A stretch of 63,154 nucleotides of DNA from Planctomycetota bacterium. Its GTDB lineage: Bacteria > Planctomycetota > Planctomycetia > Pirellulales > UBA7805. The notes below the pieces were generated by a model. The model searched no databases. It saw nothing but the letters and a program-made list of their open reading frames with translations, and was not told the origin of the DNA. Positions 24,582 to 33,811 of the stretch are shown here, piece by piece. Where the stretch lies: the NCBI GenBank assembly GCA_021413705.1, contig JAIOPX010000131.1, positions 1-63,154 on the forward strand. The letters run 5' to 3'. Made by a program: the position numbers and the translations under genes. Numbering within the stretch: position 1 is the first letter of the stretch; each line of letters opens with the position of its first letter.

Positions 24582-27260
24582 ATGCCACACGAACATTCAG
24601 CGCGCGGCAACCTTTCCGGAGACCCCACGGCGCGCGATCCGGTCTGTGGGATGCAGGTGGCGATTGAATCTGCACCAGCCACGGCACAGCACGAGGGCCA
24701 GACCTATTACTTCTGTTGCCCTCGCTGCGCGGAGAAGTTTAGTGCGGATCCGCAGCGATATCTTTCGCCGCAATTGGTTACGCTCGGCCAAAGTACCCCT
24801 CACGCTCCGCGTGAGGCAAGTCATCACGCGGAGCGTGATGGATACTATACCTGCCCCATGGACCCGGAGATCCGCCAGTCCGGCCCCGGTGATTGTCCAA
24901 AATGTGGGATGCCGTTGGAGCCCGCGGGTTTGCCTGTCGTCGCGACACGCACCATCTACACCTGCCCGATGCATCCCGAGGTGCAGCAAGACACGCCGGG
25001 CGACTGTCCCAAGTGTGGCATGCCACTGGAGCCAAAGAGCATCGAGGCGGACGAGCCGCACGATCATGAGACTCGCCAACTGGCAATTAAGTTCTGGTTT
25101 GCCGCGGCGCTGTCGCTCCCTGTGTTCGTAATCGCCATGGGGCACATGTTCGGGCTGCATGTTCCGCACGCCAAGTGGATCGAGTTCGTGCTGGCCACAC
25201 CCGTGGTTCTGTGGGCCGGCGGTATTTTCTTCGTCCGGGGCTGGCGATCGATCGTCAACCGCAGCCTCAACATGTTCACGCTGATCATGGTCGGCGTCGG
25301 CGCTGCATACTTTTATAGTGCCGTGGCCGTGATCGCGCCGAACATTTTCCCAGAGTCGTTCCGCACGCATGGCGAAGTCGGACTCTACTTCGAGGCCGCC
25401 GCCGTCATCACCACGCTGGTCCTGCTGGGCCAGTGGCTGGAAGCCAAGGCTCGCAGCCGCACCGGTCAGGCGATTCGAGCGCTTTTGGGTCTGGCCGCCA
25501 AGACGGCCCACCGCGTGCGCGACGACCGCGAGGAAGATGTGCCGGTCGAAGAACTGGTCCGCGGCGATGTACTCCGCATCCGCCCTGGCGAAAAAGTGCC
25601 CCTTGATGGCATGGTGCTGGAAGGGCGCAGCCATGTCGATGAGTCGATGCTCACCGGCGAGCCGATCCCGGTCGAGAAAGGACCGGGCGATAAGCTGATC
25701 GGCGCCACGATCAACCAAACCGGCGCCCTGACGATGCAGGCCGAGAAAGTGGGGGCCGAAACACTGCTCGCTCAGATCGTGCAGATGGTGGCCGAAGCGC
25801 AGCGCAGCCGCGCGCCGATCCAGGCCCTGGCCGATCGCGTGTCGGGCTACTTCGTGCCGGCCGTGATCCTCGCCGCCATTCTCACCTTTGTGGTTTGGGC
25901 GACTTGGGGTCCGCCTCCTGCTCTGGCCTATGCGATGGTCAACGCGGTGGCGGTGTTGATCATTGCCTGCCCCTGCGCCCTGGGTCTGGCCACGCCCATG
26001 TCGATCATGGTCGGCATCGGCCGCGCGGCGCAGGCCGGCATCCTCATCAGCAATGCGGAAGCGATCGAACGGGCGGAAAAAATCACTCATCTGGTCACGG
26101 ACAAGACCGGCACGCTCACCGAAGGCAAACCGAAAGTCGTGGCAGTCCATGCGGTCGAAGGCATCGACGAGCGAGAACTCCTCGAACTTGCCGCCGCCGC
26201 CGAACAGCCGAGCGAGCATCCCCTCGCCCGGGCGATCGTGGCGGCGGCCCATAGTATCCCTCACGCTCCGCGTGAGGAAAGCATCACGCGGAGCGTGATG
26301 GATACTATCGACGTGGCCGAGCCTTCATTGGAGTACAGGCTTCAGCCTGCTGACGAAGAGAAGCAGCCTAAAGGCTGGACTCCAACTGCGACCAACTTCA
26401 CCTCCACTACCGGTGGCGGCGTGCAAGCCACCGTGGGCGGCGCCACCATCCGTATCGGCCGTCCACAATTCCTCCGCGACTCCGGCGTTGCTCTGGGTGC
26501 CTGGGGCAACGCCCCAGAATCCTCTACTTCAGGGGACGCCCTCGTGGCAACGTCCACAACGGTCTGGGGCGGCGCCTCGCTTGCCCCAGGCACCCCAAGG
26601 CCCACTGGCTCCTTAGAATCCCTCGCCGCTGACTGGCAATCCCAAGCCCGCACCGTTGTCTGGGTGGCCCGAGACCATCAACTCCTGGGCCTGATTGCCA
26701 TCGCCGACCCCATCAAATCGACCACGCCCGAAGCGATCCGCGTCCTGCACGACCTGGGCTTGAAGATCATCATGTGTACCGGCGACAATCGCCAGACTGC
26801 CGCCGCCGTGGCCAAAGAACTCGGCATCGACCGGTTCGAGGCCGAAGTCATGCCCCAAGACAAAATTGCCGTTATCCGTCGATTGCAAGCCGAGGGCGCC
26901 GTCGTTGCTATGGCGGGCGACGGCATCAACGATGCACCCGCCCTGGCCGCCGCCGATGTCGGCATCGCCATGGGCACCGGCACCGACGTAGCGATTCAAA
27001 GCGCCGGCATCACCCTGGTCAAAGGGGACTTGCGGAGCATCGCGAAAGCGTTGCGATTAAGCCGCAGCGTGATGAGCAACATCCGCCAGAACCTGTTCTT
27101 TGCTTTCATCTACAACGCCCTGGGCGTGCCCATCGCCGCCGGAGTCTTGTATCCCGTGATCGGCCTGTTGCTCAATCCGATGATCGCAGGCGCAGCGATG
27201 AGCTTCAGCTCCGTGTCGGTGATCGCCAACGCGCTGCGGTTGAGGCGGACGAAACTATGA
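24582..27260 (+). CDS. copA: Copper-transporting P-type ATPase with translated repeats
   Basis: An 892-residue P1B-type ATPase that would export Cu(I)/Ag(I). It begins with a YHS domain (residues about 18-62), then two heavy-metal-binding units (YTCPMDPEI and [10 protein letters not shown], about 88-147), TM segments, the CPC transport motif (residues 463-465), the phosphorylation DKTGT (D507) and GDGIND (779-784). It carries in-frame palindromic repeats: one family 1 copy between the YHS domain and metal-binding unit (residues about 71-89), and a second family 1 copy, a family 2 copy and a long foldback element in the nucleotide-binding region (residues about 557-672). The gene stays open. 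Function is probable if the insertions fall in loops. Confidence 0.93.
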   Translation: MPHEHSARGNLSGDPTARDPVCGMQVAIESAPATAQHEGQTYYFCCPRCAEKFSADPQRYLSPQLVTLGQSTPHAPREASHHAERDGYYTCPMDPEIRQSGPGDCPKCGMPLEPAGLPVVATRTIYTCPMHPEVQQDTPGDCPKCGMPLEPKSIEADEPHDHETRQLAIKFWFAAALSLPVFVIAMGHMFGLHVPHAKWIEFVLATPVVLWAGGIFFVRGWRSIVNRSLNMFTLIMVGVGAAYFYSAVAVIAPNIFPESFRTHGEVGLYFEAAAVITTLVLLGQWLEAKARSRTGQAIRALLGLAAKTAHRVRDDREEDVPVEELVRGDVLRIRPGEKVPLDGMVLEGRSHVDESMLTGEPIPVEKGPGDKLIGATINQTGALTMQAEKVGAETLLAQIVQMVAEAQRSRAPIQALADRVSGYFVPAVILAAILTFVVWATWGPPPALAYAMVNAVAVLIIACPCALGLATPMSIMVGIGRAAQAGILISNAEAIERAEKITHLVTDKTGTLTEGKPKVVAVHAVEGIDERELLELAAAAEQPSEHPLARAIVAAAHSIPHAPREESITRSVMDTIDVAEPSLEYRLQPADEEKQPKGWTPTATNFTSTTGGGVQATVGGATIRIGRPQFLRDSGVALGAWGNAPESSTSGDALVATSTTVWGGASLAPGTPRPTGSLESLAADWQSQARTVVWVARDHQLLGLIAIADPIKSTTPEAIRVLHDLGLKIIMCTGDNRQTAAAVAKELGIDRFEAEVMPQDKIAVIRRLQAEGAVVAMAGDGINDAPALAAADVGIAMGTGTDVAIQSAGITLVKGDLRSIAKALRLSRSVMSNIRQNLFFAFIYNALGVPIAAGVLYPVIGLLLNPMIAGAAMSFSSVSVIANALRLRRTKL
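24792..24848. repeat. Family 1 palindromic repeat inside copA, copy b
   Basis: Same element as at 43-107, lying in frame within the copper ATPase gene. It encodes [18 protein letters not shown] between the YHS and metal-binding segments. Confidence 0.9.
26252..26308. repeat. Family 1 palindromic repeat inside copA, copy c
   Basis: Second in-frame copy in the same gene, encoding [18 protein letters not shown] in the nucleotide-binding region. Confidence 0.9.
26328..26385. repeat. Family 2 palindromic repeat inside copA
   Basis: Inverted element with arms TTGGAGTACAGGCTTCAGC and CCTAAAGGCTGGACTCCAA. A full second copy lies at 57658-57715, and a half copy at the end of flhA (60057-60084). Confidence 0.88.
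26495..26595. repeat. Long foldback element inside copA
   Basis: Arms GGGTGCCTGGGGCAACG and CGCTTGCCCCAGGCACCC can pair over a long stem, with a 44-base middle. It lies in frame within the nucleotide-binding part of the ATPase gene. Confidence 0.85.
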
Positions 27261-27264
27261 TGAC

Positions 27265-27312
27265 GGGGACTGTCCCAATTTTTGTCTCAGCAAAAATGGG
27301 ACTGTCCCCTTG
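27265..27312. repeat. GGGGACTGTCCC palindrome downstream of copA
   Basis: Inverted pair GGGGACTGTCCCAATTTT and AAAATGGGACTGTCCCC, starting five bases after the ATPase stop. It resembles repeats linked to REP-associated transposases and may serve as a terminator. A related element lies at 40298-40366. Confidence 0.85.
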
Positions 27313-27319
27313 GGAAAGC

Positions 27320-27347
27320 TTGGAGGGGTTCGAAACTGTGATATAAT
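27320..27347 (+). promoter_or_regulatory. Sigma-70-like promoter for the toxin-antitoxin pair
   Basis: TTGGAG (27320) and a perfect TATAAT (27342) with 16 bases between them, 34 bases ahead of the DUF433 start. An AGGA site lies eight bases before that ATG. This is the best-looking promoter I can see in the window. Confidence 0.6.
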
Positions 27348-27380
27348 AAAAAAGGAGAGTCATTCCTCAGGATTACTGAT

Positions 27381-27731
27381 ATGACGACTATCGACTTCGA
27401 ACCGCTATCCGTTGCTCTCCCATTGCGCGAGGATCCGCCGGGCGTGTTTCGTGTTGGGCAAAGCAGAGTGCTTCTGGAACTCGTACTTCATGCCTTTCAG
27501 CGGGGAGAGAGTGCGGAAGGGATCGTGCGGTCCTATCCGACACTGAAATTGGCCGACGTCTACACCATCATCGGCCGTTATCTTGCTGATCCTGCGCCGT
27601 TCGAAAACTACTTGCGGCTGTGCGATGAACAGGCAGCCTCGATCCGGCGTGATATCGAGGCGTCCCAAAAGCCCGTGATCGGCCGGGACGTGTTGATCGT
27701 TCGTGCCCGTGCGCAAGGGCTCGTGCCGTGA
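27381..27731 (+). CDS. DUF433 protein, probable antitoxin
   Basis: A 116-residue protein with the DUF433 fold: a helix-turn-helix-like section with the pattern RVLLELVLHAFQRGESAEGIVRSYPTLKLADVYTIIGRYL, in which a pattern like 'Y-P-x-L' is typical. DUF433 proteins usually pair with a DUF5615 PIN-like toxin and serve as antitoxin. Here the toxin start overlaps the stop by four bases (GTGA), supporting a two-gene unit. A well-formed promoter lies upstream. Antitoxin function is inferred from family and pairing. Confidence 0.82.
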   Translation: MTTIDFEPLSVALPLREDPPGVFRVGQSRVLLELVLHAFQRGESAEGIVRSYPTLKLADVYTIIGRYLADPAPFENYLRLCDEQAASIRRDIEASQKPVIGRDVLIVRARAQGLVP

Positions 27732-28078
27732 TTTCGTTTCTGGTGGACCAGAACTTCAATGAGCACATTGTTGACGGGCTGGTTCGTCGCGACCCACGAC
27801 TGAGTTTTACGCTCGCACGAGACGTTGGCCTGGCGGAAGTCCCGGATCCGATGCTGCTCGAATGGGCCGGGGGTCAAGACTTGGTCTTGCTGAGTCATGA
27901 CGGCCGAACGATCCCTCCGTCCGCCCATGCACGCGTCGCGGCCGGTCAACGCATGTCCGGTGTCTTCCTCGTTGACGACCGCATGCCGATCGGACAAGCG
28001 ATCGAGGAAATCCGCATTGCAGCGCATTGCTTGACGGCTGACGATTGTAAAGACGTCGTTGTGTACTTTCCGCTGTAA
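27728..28078 (+). CDS. DUF5615 PIN-like protein, probable toxin
   Basis: A 116-residue protein of the DUF5615 (Mut7-C-like, PIN-related) family. The acidic residues of the PIN-like fold are visible: LVDQNFNEHI at the start and VLLSHDGRTIPP and GVFLVDDRM later. The start is GTG, overlapping the antitoxin stop. Proteins of this type are thought to be RNases in toxin-antitoxin modules. The whole module is compact and lies between a repeat and a gene for a secreted protein, a common place for stably inherited addiction modules. Confidence 0.8.
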   Translation: MISFLVDQNFNEHIVDGLVRRDPRLSFTLARDVGLAEVPDPMLLEWAGGQDLVLLSHDGRTIPPSAHARVAAGQRMSGVFLVDDRMPIGQAIEEIRIAAHCLTADDCKDVVVYFPL

Positions 28079-28217
28079 TTTCCGCGAATGAAAGAACCAA
28101 GGCAAGTCGATATCGCCACCCATGTGCGTTCGGTGCTTACATATTGATAAGCATCGTTGTTCCGGAGGGACATGCGACATCGCCCCGGCATTTAGTTTTG
28201 CAATTTGAGTACACGAA

Positions 28218-29315
28218 ATGTCATCTCTCAGCGTTATCCTCTTGGCCATTCTCGCCCAGCCCGGCCCTGCTGTGCTCACTGACTTCAAGGGCGACTGGTC
28301 GCACATGGCCCGCATCACGCCGCAGGGCTATGTCTGCCATCGCACCGCCGAACCGCTCTCCATCGACGGCCGAGCAGACGAACCGGCCTGGAAGAAAGCC
28401 CCGTGGACTGCGTACTTCCGCGATATCGAAGGAGATCGCAAGCCGGAGCCGCTGCACAAGACGCGGGCCAGGTTGCTGTGGGACGACCGCTATCTCTATA
28501 TCTACGCCGAACTGGAGGAGCCGCACGTCTGGGGAACGATCACTCGCAAGAATGCCGTGATGTTCCACGACAACGACTTTGAAGTCTTCATCGACCCAGA
28601 CGGCGACAACCACAACTACTATGAGTTTGAAATGAACGCGCTCAACTCCATCTGGGAGTTGTCGCTTGCCAAACCGTATAAGGACAGCGGGAAAGTGAAC
28701 GACCCCCACAATCTTGTCGGCACGAAATCAGCGGTGCATGTGCGGGGCACGCTCAACAATCCGGCCGACAAGGACGAAGGCTGGTCGGTGGAGATCGCCT
28801 TTCCACTGAGCGAACTGAAGCAGTTTGCCGGCAACTCGCCTTGTCCCCCACGAGATGGCGACTACTGGCGGCTGGGCTTCTCGCGCGTCGAGTGGCAGAC
28901 CAAGATCAACAACGGCAAATATGAAAAAGTGGCCAACACGAAGGAGTTCAACTGGGTCTGGTCGCCGCAGGGACTGATCGACATGCACCGGCCGGAGCGG
29001 TGGGGTGTCATTCAGTTCACGACCAAGCCGCCGGGTGAGCCGGTAAAGTTCGTCATGGATCCCACGCTCCCCGCCCGCGATCTGCTGATGGGTGTGTATC
29101 ACAGGCAGCGGGCCTACTTCCAGAACTATGGCCGCTGGGCCGATAATCTCACCGCCCTGGGCATGACGGACATGAAGCACGAGAGCATCGCTGAGCCGGT
29201 TACGATCAAGCTCAGCGGCAACGACTATCTTGCCACGGCCAAAGTGCGCATGCCGGGCGGCAAGGTACGAACGCTGCACACCCGGGCGGATTCAAAACTG
29301 TGGGTTGGAGAGTAA
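28218..29315 (+). CDS. CBM9-like carbohydrate-binding family 9 protein
   Basis: A 365-residue secreted protein with an N-terminal signal (MSSLSVILLAILAQP), and a domain over about residues 45-230 with the family pattern: AEPLSIDGRADEPAWKKAPW, ARLLWDDRYLYIYAEL, and DNDFEVFIDPDGD. This is typical of CBM9_2 / DUF1083-type carbohydrate-binding modules found on glycoside hydrolases and as stand-alone proteins. No catalytic domain is visible in the remainder. It is followed four bases later by the pyridoxamine-oxidase-like gene, so they are likely co-transcribed. Ligand unknown. Confidence 0.8.
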   Translation: MSSLSVILLAILAQPGPAVLTDFKGDWSHMARITPQGYVCHRTAEPLSIDGRADEPAWKKAPWTAYFRDIEGDRKPEPLHKTRARLLWDDRYLYIYAELEEPHVWGTITRKNAVMFHDNDFEVFIDPDGDNHNYYEFEMNALNSIWELSLAKPYKDSGKVNDPHNLVGTKSAVHVRGTLNNPADKDEGWSVEIAFPLSELKQFAGNSPCPPRDGDYWRLGFSRVEWQTKINNGKYEKVANTKEFNWVWSPQGLIDMHRPERWGVIQFTTKPPGEPVKFVMDPTLPARDLLMGVYHRQRAYFQNYGRWADNLTALGMTDMKHESIAEPVTIKLSGNDYLATAKVRMPGGKVRTLHTRADSKLWVGE

Positions 29316-29319
29316 CACC

Positions 29320-29886
29320 ATGGGCCACACCGGCACAACCATCGACGACCAGCTCCTTGCTTGGCTTATGCAGCAACGACTGTTCTTCGTTGCCACCGCG
29401 CCCCTGGCGCAGGACGGGCTGGTCAATGTCTCCCCTAAGGGACTCGATACGTTTCGCGTTCTTGATCCGCGAACCGTGGCCTACCTCGATCTCACCGGCA
29501 GCGGGATCGAGACGGTGGCGCATGTGAAAGAAAACGGCCGCATCGTGCTGATGTTCTGCGCATTGGAAGGCTCGCCCAAGATCGTCCGACTGCATGGCCA
29601 TGGCGAAGCGATCGAGCCGCCGCACGCCGATTTCAGCAACCTGTTGAGCCAGTTTCCCGAGCAGCCGGGTGTGCGGTCGATCGTTCGCGTAGCGTTGACC
29701 AGAGTGGCCGACTCCTGCGGCTTCGGTGTTCCCCTGTTCGAGTTTCAGGGCGAGCGGACCACGCTTGGCGACTGGGCGCGCAAAAAGGGACCGCAGGAAG
29801 TGGCCGCCTACCAGCAGGCCAAGAACCTCAAGAGCCTCGACGGCTTGCCGGGATTGCTCGATCCAGTTGCTGAAGTCCGCCAGTAA
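29320..29886 (+). CDS. Pyridoxamine 5'-phosphate oxidase family protein
   Basis: A 188-residue flavin-binding-type protein. The N-terminal part, LLAWLMQQRLFFVATAPLA and NVSPKGLDTFRVL, and the middle IETVAHVKENGRIVLMFCAL with SPKIVRLHGHGE, fit the split-barrel FMN-binding fold of the PNPOx-like family. Such proteins reduce or bind F420/FMN/heme; the actual substrate is unknown. The ATG at 29320 has a GGAGAG site seven bases before it. It follows the CBM9 gene and ends just before the convergent CHAD gene. Confidence 0.83.
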   Translation: MGHTGTTIDDQLLAWLMQQRLFFVATAPLAQDGLVNVSPKGLDTFRVLDPRTVAYLDLTGSGIETVAHVKENGRIVLMFCALEGSPKIVRLHGHGEAIEPPHADFSNLLSQFPEQPGVRSIVRVALTRVADSCGFGVPLFEFQGERTTLGDWARKKGPQEVAAYQQAKNLKSLDGLPGLLDPVAEVRQ

Positions 29887-29894
29887 TTCCTTAG

Positions 29895-30830
29895 TTACTT
29901 CGGCGTGCGGCGAATGCCCGATAAAGCGATTACGGCGCTTTCATGCCCTGACATGGGCTGCCGGGCTTCCCAGGTAGCAAATGCTTTACGTGCCGCCTTC
30001 AGTGCCCCATCTTCCGCGGAAAGCAGCCTCTTGAGATGGGCTGCTGCGGACGATTTCTCAGCTAACGCAAGGCGGCGACGCAATTCCTGGCGAGCCATCG
30101 TGCTGTCGTTGATCTCACCCAGGTGGTCCTGCAGCTGGCGGAGCAGGGTGTCGAGCCGCTCGCGGTTTGGGCGGGAGACGGCACTTCCCGCCAGTTCCAA
30201 CGCATAGCGCAGCCGTTTGCCACGAATGCGCAGTTGGTGGAGCGATTTGCTGCTGGTGGGCTTGCCGCACAGAGCCTGCTGAAATCGCTCGGCAGGACGT
30301 TGCAGTCGCTGGCGGATGAATTTGGTGTAACTCGGCTCACGGCCTGGCGCATCGGGGCGGCCCCAGCGGACGCGGGCCAGAAGTTTTTTCGTCCGCCGCT
30401 CCAAGCGACCGGAGCGAAGCAGGTCTCGACAAATCGCCACAATCGGCTGTTGTTGCCGACGGCGCTCCGCACTCAGATGACGGAACAGCGCGGCATGACC
30501 ATGCCGCAGGCCATGTTGCTCAATACGTGCCAGCAGAACGTCGCGATCGCGAGCCGCGTCACACGCACGACGAATCTTTTGCATCATCCGCCGCATCCGC
30601 CGGGCTTTGCGCCGTGGCAACAGCGGTTCCAGCAGATCGAGCGCCGCCACAGCCCGTCGCGCCGCTACCCGCAACCGGTGAACAGGCTCTTTACTTTTCT
30701 TCCACTCCACGGCGGCCGGTTCGATTCGATCGCGCACCTCGTGCAGCCGTTGCCGCAATACCTTCGCAGCCTCGACCGCCGCGCGTCGGCCACTGGTTCG
30801 CTTCGACTTTGCCAACTGGGCAGTTGTCAT
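29895..30830 (-). CDS. CHAD domain protein
   Basis: A 311-residue, highly basic, helix-rich protein of the CHAD family. Conserved basic/His positions occur in KEPVHRLRVAARRAVAALDL and in KSLHQLRIRGKRLRYALEL. CHAD proteins bind polyphosphate through these basic residues. The gene is 10 bases after the MFS gene in the same direction, so the two are probably one operon. The relation with polyphosphate is family knowledge; a link to transport is inference. Confidence 0.9.
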   Translation of the reverse strand: MTTAQLAKSKRTSGRRAAVEAAKVLRQRLHEVRDRIEPAAVEWKKSKEPVHRLRVAARRAVAALDLLEPLLPRRKARRMRRMMQKIRRACDAARDRDVLLARIEQHGLRHGHAALFRHLSAERRRQQQPIVAICRDLLRSGRLERRTKKLLARVRWGRPDAPGREPSYTKFIRQRLQRPAERFQQALCGKPTSSKSLHQLRIRGKRLRYALELAGSAVSRPNRERLDTLLRQLQDHLGEINDSTMARQELRRRLALAEKSSAAAHLKRLLSAEDGALKAARKAFATWEARQPMSGHESAVIALSGIRRTPK

Positions 30831-30840
30831 GGCTGTTTCA

Positions 30841-32382
30841 TCAATGAACGTCTTCCGCCTTCGGCTCGGGCAGGAAGAAACTAAAAATCAGGCCCACGAG
30901 ATAGACCGTAAAACCCACGGCCGCGGCGGCGTAGGCAATGCGTGCCTCGGCACTGGCGCCCCCCAGCGACAACATGCCGCTAAGCCACGGCGTCAGCGCG
31001 GCGAATGAAGTGCCGATCATCCGCCCCCCCACGTTGGCCGCAAAACTCTCACCCGTACCACGCAAGTGTACAGGGTAGGCCTGTGGCAAGTAGTTGCCCC
31101 AGAAACTGAACTGGGCCACGGTCAGCAACCCGGCCACGAAAATACATAGATGCAGCGGCGTGATCGGTATCGACTCCAGATAGGCCCATTCCAGGGGAAT
31201 CGTCAGCAAACTGCGATTGTGATCCGCCACGGCAAAGGCATAGAAGATCAGCGGCATCGCCAACAAACCGGGCACTTGAAAGAGGCGCAGCAGAGTCCGA
31301 CGACTGACGATGGCCACCACCAGCAGCGCCAACAAGAACCGTCCCACCAACCCGCCAATTTCTTGCACCTTGGTGTAATTGGCGGCAGCCAACTGGATTC
31401 GCGGCCCCGCAATGGCGCGAGTGCGTGCGGCCGACTCCTTTTCACTCAGCGTCCCGTCCTTGTCAGCATCAAATCGCTTGTCGTCAATTTTGGTGGTCGC
31501 CAGAGCCTCCTTCACGTCGGCCTTCACTTCCGGCAAACGAGCGATGATCTGCGGAATCATCTGAATCGCACCGAATGCCGCTCCGTAACCCATGGCCACC
31601 ATGATCGTGGTGACCATGGTGGTCCTGAGCAGATCGGGGGCGAAGAGTGCCGCGAAGCTGGGTCGCTTCAGCGTGCCTGATTCTTTTCGCTCTTTCCATT
31701 TGGGTGATTCCGGCAGCCAGGGTCGAATGATCAGCAGTGGCAGGGCTGGCAGCAGTCCCGACATGAGCGTGTACCGCCAGGCCGCATGGGGTTCCTGGAT
31801 GGTTCCAAGAAATGTCAGCCATTTCGTACTCAGCGCCGGAAGGCTCGCCGCGTATTGAACGACAACTCCATTGACGATCGCCACCAACAGCCCACCCACG
31901 GACGAAAACGCCTGCGTGTAGCCCAACACTTTTTCACGCTGGGTCCGATCATCAAACAACTCAGCCAGCCAGGCGGTGGCTGCCACAAACTCAACGCACA
32001 CGCCGACAAAGGTAAAACACCTCAGTACCAGCAACATCCACAGCGAGGTGCTGAAACCAGCCGCAAACGCGGAGACGGCGTATAGCAGAATGCTCCACGT
32101 TAAAACGCGCCGCCTACCCAACCAGTCCGTTAAATAGCCTCCTAATAATCCGAAAACGCCGCCGCACACCGCGGGAACGTAAAACAACAATCCCACCCAG
32201 GTATTGAAACGAGGCGTACCAGGGGCCAGCCCGCCCAATTCCATTAGTGCCGGCCGGGCGATCAGCGGCAGCATCAACAGTTCATAAATGTCGAACGCAA
32301 AGCCGATGGCCGCCATCACGCAAATGGCCCATTGGACACCGGTCAGTTTGCTGGCAGTCTGGGTAGAGTTTGCGGCCATCAT
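30841..32382 (-). CDS. MFS transporter with an EF-hand-like loop
   Basis: A 513-residue major facilitator protein with about twelve hydrophobic segments and standard motifs (GYLTDWLGRRRVLT, PESPKWKERK). An unusual feature is a soluble loop around residue 305 with an intact EF-hand consensus, DADKDGTLSEKE, placed between the sixth and seventh TM regions. Calcium sensing by this transporter is possible. The substrate is unknown (sugar-porter/SHS-type resemblance is weak). It precedes the CHAD gene. Two ATGs lie in tandem at the start; the first is used. Confidence 0.88.
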   Translation of the reverse strand: MMAANSTQTASKLTGVQWAICVMAAIGFAFDIYELLMLPLIARPALMELGGLAPGTPRFNTWVGLLFYVPAVCGGVFGLLGGYLTDWLGRRRVLTWSILLYAVSAFAAGFSTSLWMLLVLRCFTFVGVCVEFVAATAWLAELFDDRTQREKVLGYTQAFSSVGGLLVAIVNGVVVQYAASLPALSTKWLTFLGTIQEPHAAWRYTLMSGLLPALPLLIIRPWLPESPKWKERKESGTLKRPSFAALFAPDLLRTTMVTTIMVAMGYGAAFGAIQMIPQIIARLPEVKADVKEALATTKIDDKRFDADKDGTLSEKESAARTRAIAGPRIQLAAANYTKVQEIGGLVGRFLLALLVVAIVSRRTLLRLFQVPGLLAMPLIFYAFAVADHNRSLLTIPLEWAYLESIPITPLHLCIFVAGLLTVAQFSFWGNYLPQAYPVHLRGTGESFAANVGGRMIGTSFAALTPWLSGMLSLGGASAEARIAYAAAAVGFTVYLVGLIFSFFLPEPKAEDVH

Positions 32383-32814
32383 TTCTCCGAATGGCGAGCG
32401 GGGGGCGTAAGCCCCCTATTGTTTGGGCGGGAAGGCGCGTCACTTGCGCCTCCTGATCGTAGTTTTCAGGCTAAGGACTAGCAAGGACGTATCAATCGCG
32501 GGGGTTGTATCTGAATGCCGGTAAGCAGGTAGTTGCCGACGGATCGGGGAAGAGTTATATAGCAAGTGGCGGCAATGTAGCAGGCACGCTCCGCGTGCCG
32601 TAGCAAGATTGTTTGCACGCTTGATTGATGTGTTTCATCGAGAGGATTTTTGCTGCTTAAAGTTCCGGGGACTTCGCCTCGCCTGAGGCTCGGCTCCAGT
32701 CCCGGCCACCCCAGCGCAGCATGTTTGTTTACACGTTTGATTTTGTGGATTTCATTGTCCTGTTACGGCACACGGAGTGTGCCTACTACTTTCATCGTGG
32801 AGTTTCTCTTGGCC
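32383..32814. other. Gene-free stretch with palindromic repeats
   Basis: 432 bases between the MFS gene and a divergently placed gene. It holds a GGCGTAAGCCCCC element (32393-32418), half-sites of a GGCACGCTCCGCGTGCC element (32581-32600 and 32765-32785) and a GGCTCGGCTCCAGTCCCGG stretch near 32690. No ORF with coding character is present. It should also carry the promoters of the two divergent genes. Confidence 0.75.
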
Positions 32815-33723
32815 ATGCGAAAAAGCATCTTGCTCCTTGCCGGCATCGCGCTCCTGACTTTACCCGGCTTGGCCCAGGCACAGCCGGAAAAGCCGGCCGC
32901 CGCCCCTTCGGCTGATGAAAAAGCGATTCGCGACAACGCTGCCGCCTACGCCGCGGCGTTTAACAGTCGCGATGCCAAAGCCATGGCTGCCTTCTGGTCA
33001 CCCGAGGCGGTCTACACCAACCGGCTTACCGGCGAGCAGGTCGTCGGTAAGGCGGCGATCACCAAACAGATTGAGTCGCAGTTGAAAGCCGCCGGCAAGG
33101 TGATACTGGAAGTGGTCGTCAAGAAAGTCGAGTTTGTCTCTCCCAATGTGGCCATCGAACGGGGCACGACGCTTTTCATCCCCGAAAAGGGGACGCCGGA
33201 CGAGTCGAACTATACGGCCGTCGAAGTCAAGCGCGATGGCCGCTGGATGTTGGACCGCGTGACCGAGGACGAAAAACCATCGGTTCCTGTCGCGCGAGAA
33301 AAACTTCAGCAACTCGCCTGGCTCGTTGGCTCCTGGCAAGACGAAAGCCCCGAGGAGCACTTGGAAACCGAATGCCATTGGGCCCGCAACGAGAACTTCC
33401 TCATTCTCTCGTTCAGGGCATCGATCGCCGGCCGCACACAGATGGCCGGCATCCAGGTAATCGGCTACGACGCGGCCAACAAGCAGTTCCGCTCCTGGGT
33501 GTTCGACTCCGACGGCGGTTTCGGTGAAGGCGCATGGACACAAAAAGGGAAACAATGGTTCATTCACCAGAAGGGATCACTCCCCGATGGACGCACCAGC
33601 TCCGCGGTGAATGTCATTCGCCAACTCGATGGCGACTCATTTACATGGCAATCCACCAATCGCGAAATCGATGGCCGTATCGAACCCAACGTCAACGAAC
33701 TGCGCATGGTCCGTCAAAAGTAG
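32815..33723 (+). CDS. SnoaL-like / SgcJ-type secreted protein
   Basis: A 302-residue protein with a signal peptide (MRKSILLLAGIALLTLPGLAQA). Residues about 35-165 look like a SnoaL/NTF2-like domain (SgcJ/EcaC-type, as in AAYAAAFNSRDAKAMAAFWSPEA), followed by a second domain of about 130 residues similar to DUF1579-like heme/lipid-free beta barrels. Many planctomycete genomes carry such two-domain proteins. The TAG stop is the first base triplet of a palindromic repeat (33721-33743). Function is unknown. Confidence 0.78.
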   Translation: MRKSILLLAGIALLTLPGLAQAQPEKPAAAPSADEKAIRDNAAAYAAAFNSRDAKAMAAFWSPEAVYTNRLTGEQVVGKAAITKQIESQLKAAGKVILEVVVKKVEFVSPNVAIERGTTLFIPEKGTPDESNYTAVEVKRDGRWMLDRVTEDEKPSVPVAREKLQQLAWLVGSWQDESPEEHLETECHWARNENFLILSFRASIAGRTQMAGIQVIGYDAANKQFRSWVFDSDGGFGEGAWTQKGKQWFIHQKGSLPDGRTSSAVNVIRQLDGDSFTWQSTNREIDGRIEPNVNELRMVRQK

Positions 33724-33743
33724 GTCAGGCTATTGCCTGACGC
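33721..33743. repeat. TCAGGC palindrome supplying a stop codon
   Basis: GTCAGGCTATTGCCTGAC preceded by TA, so that TAG is both the repeat edge and the stop codon of the SnoaL-like gene. Confidence 0.85.
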
Positions 33744-33811
33744 ATAACACTTTAGCCTCGTACCGAACCACCAAACCTCAGAATAAATCCAAGATTCTAA
33801 GGGCCACTGCC

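Noticed and set aside
24597-26264. Minus-strand open frame of about 555 codons over copA
   Set aside because: Shadow of a high-GC gene; translation is low in motifs and the plus-strand ATPase motifs are complete.
27314-27345. Possible tRNA because of GGGGTTCGAAAC
   Set aside because: No cloverleaf can be folded around it; it is the spacer of the promoter for the toxin-antitoxin pair.
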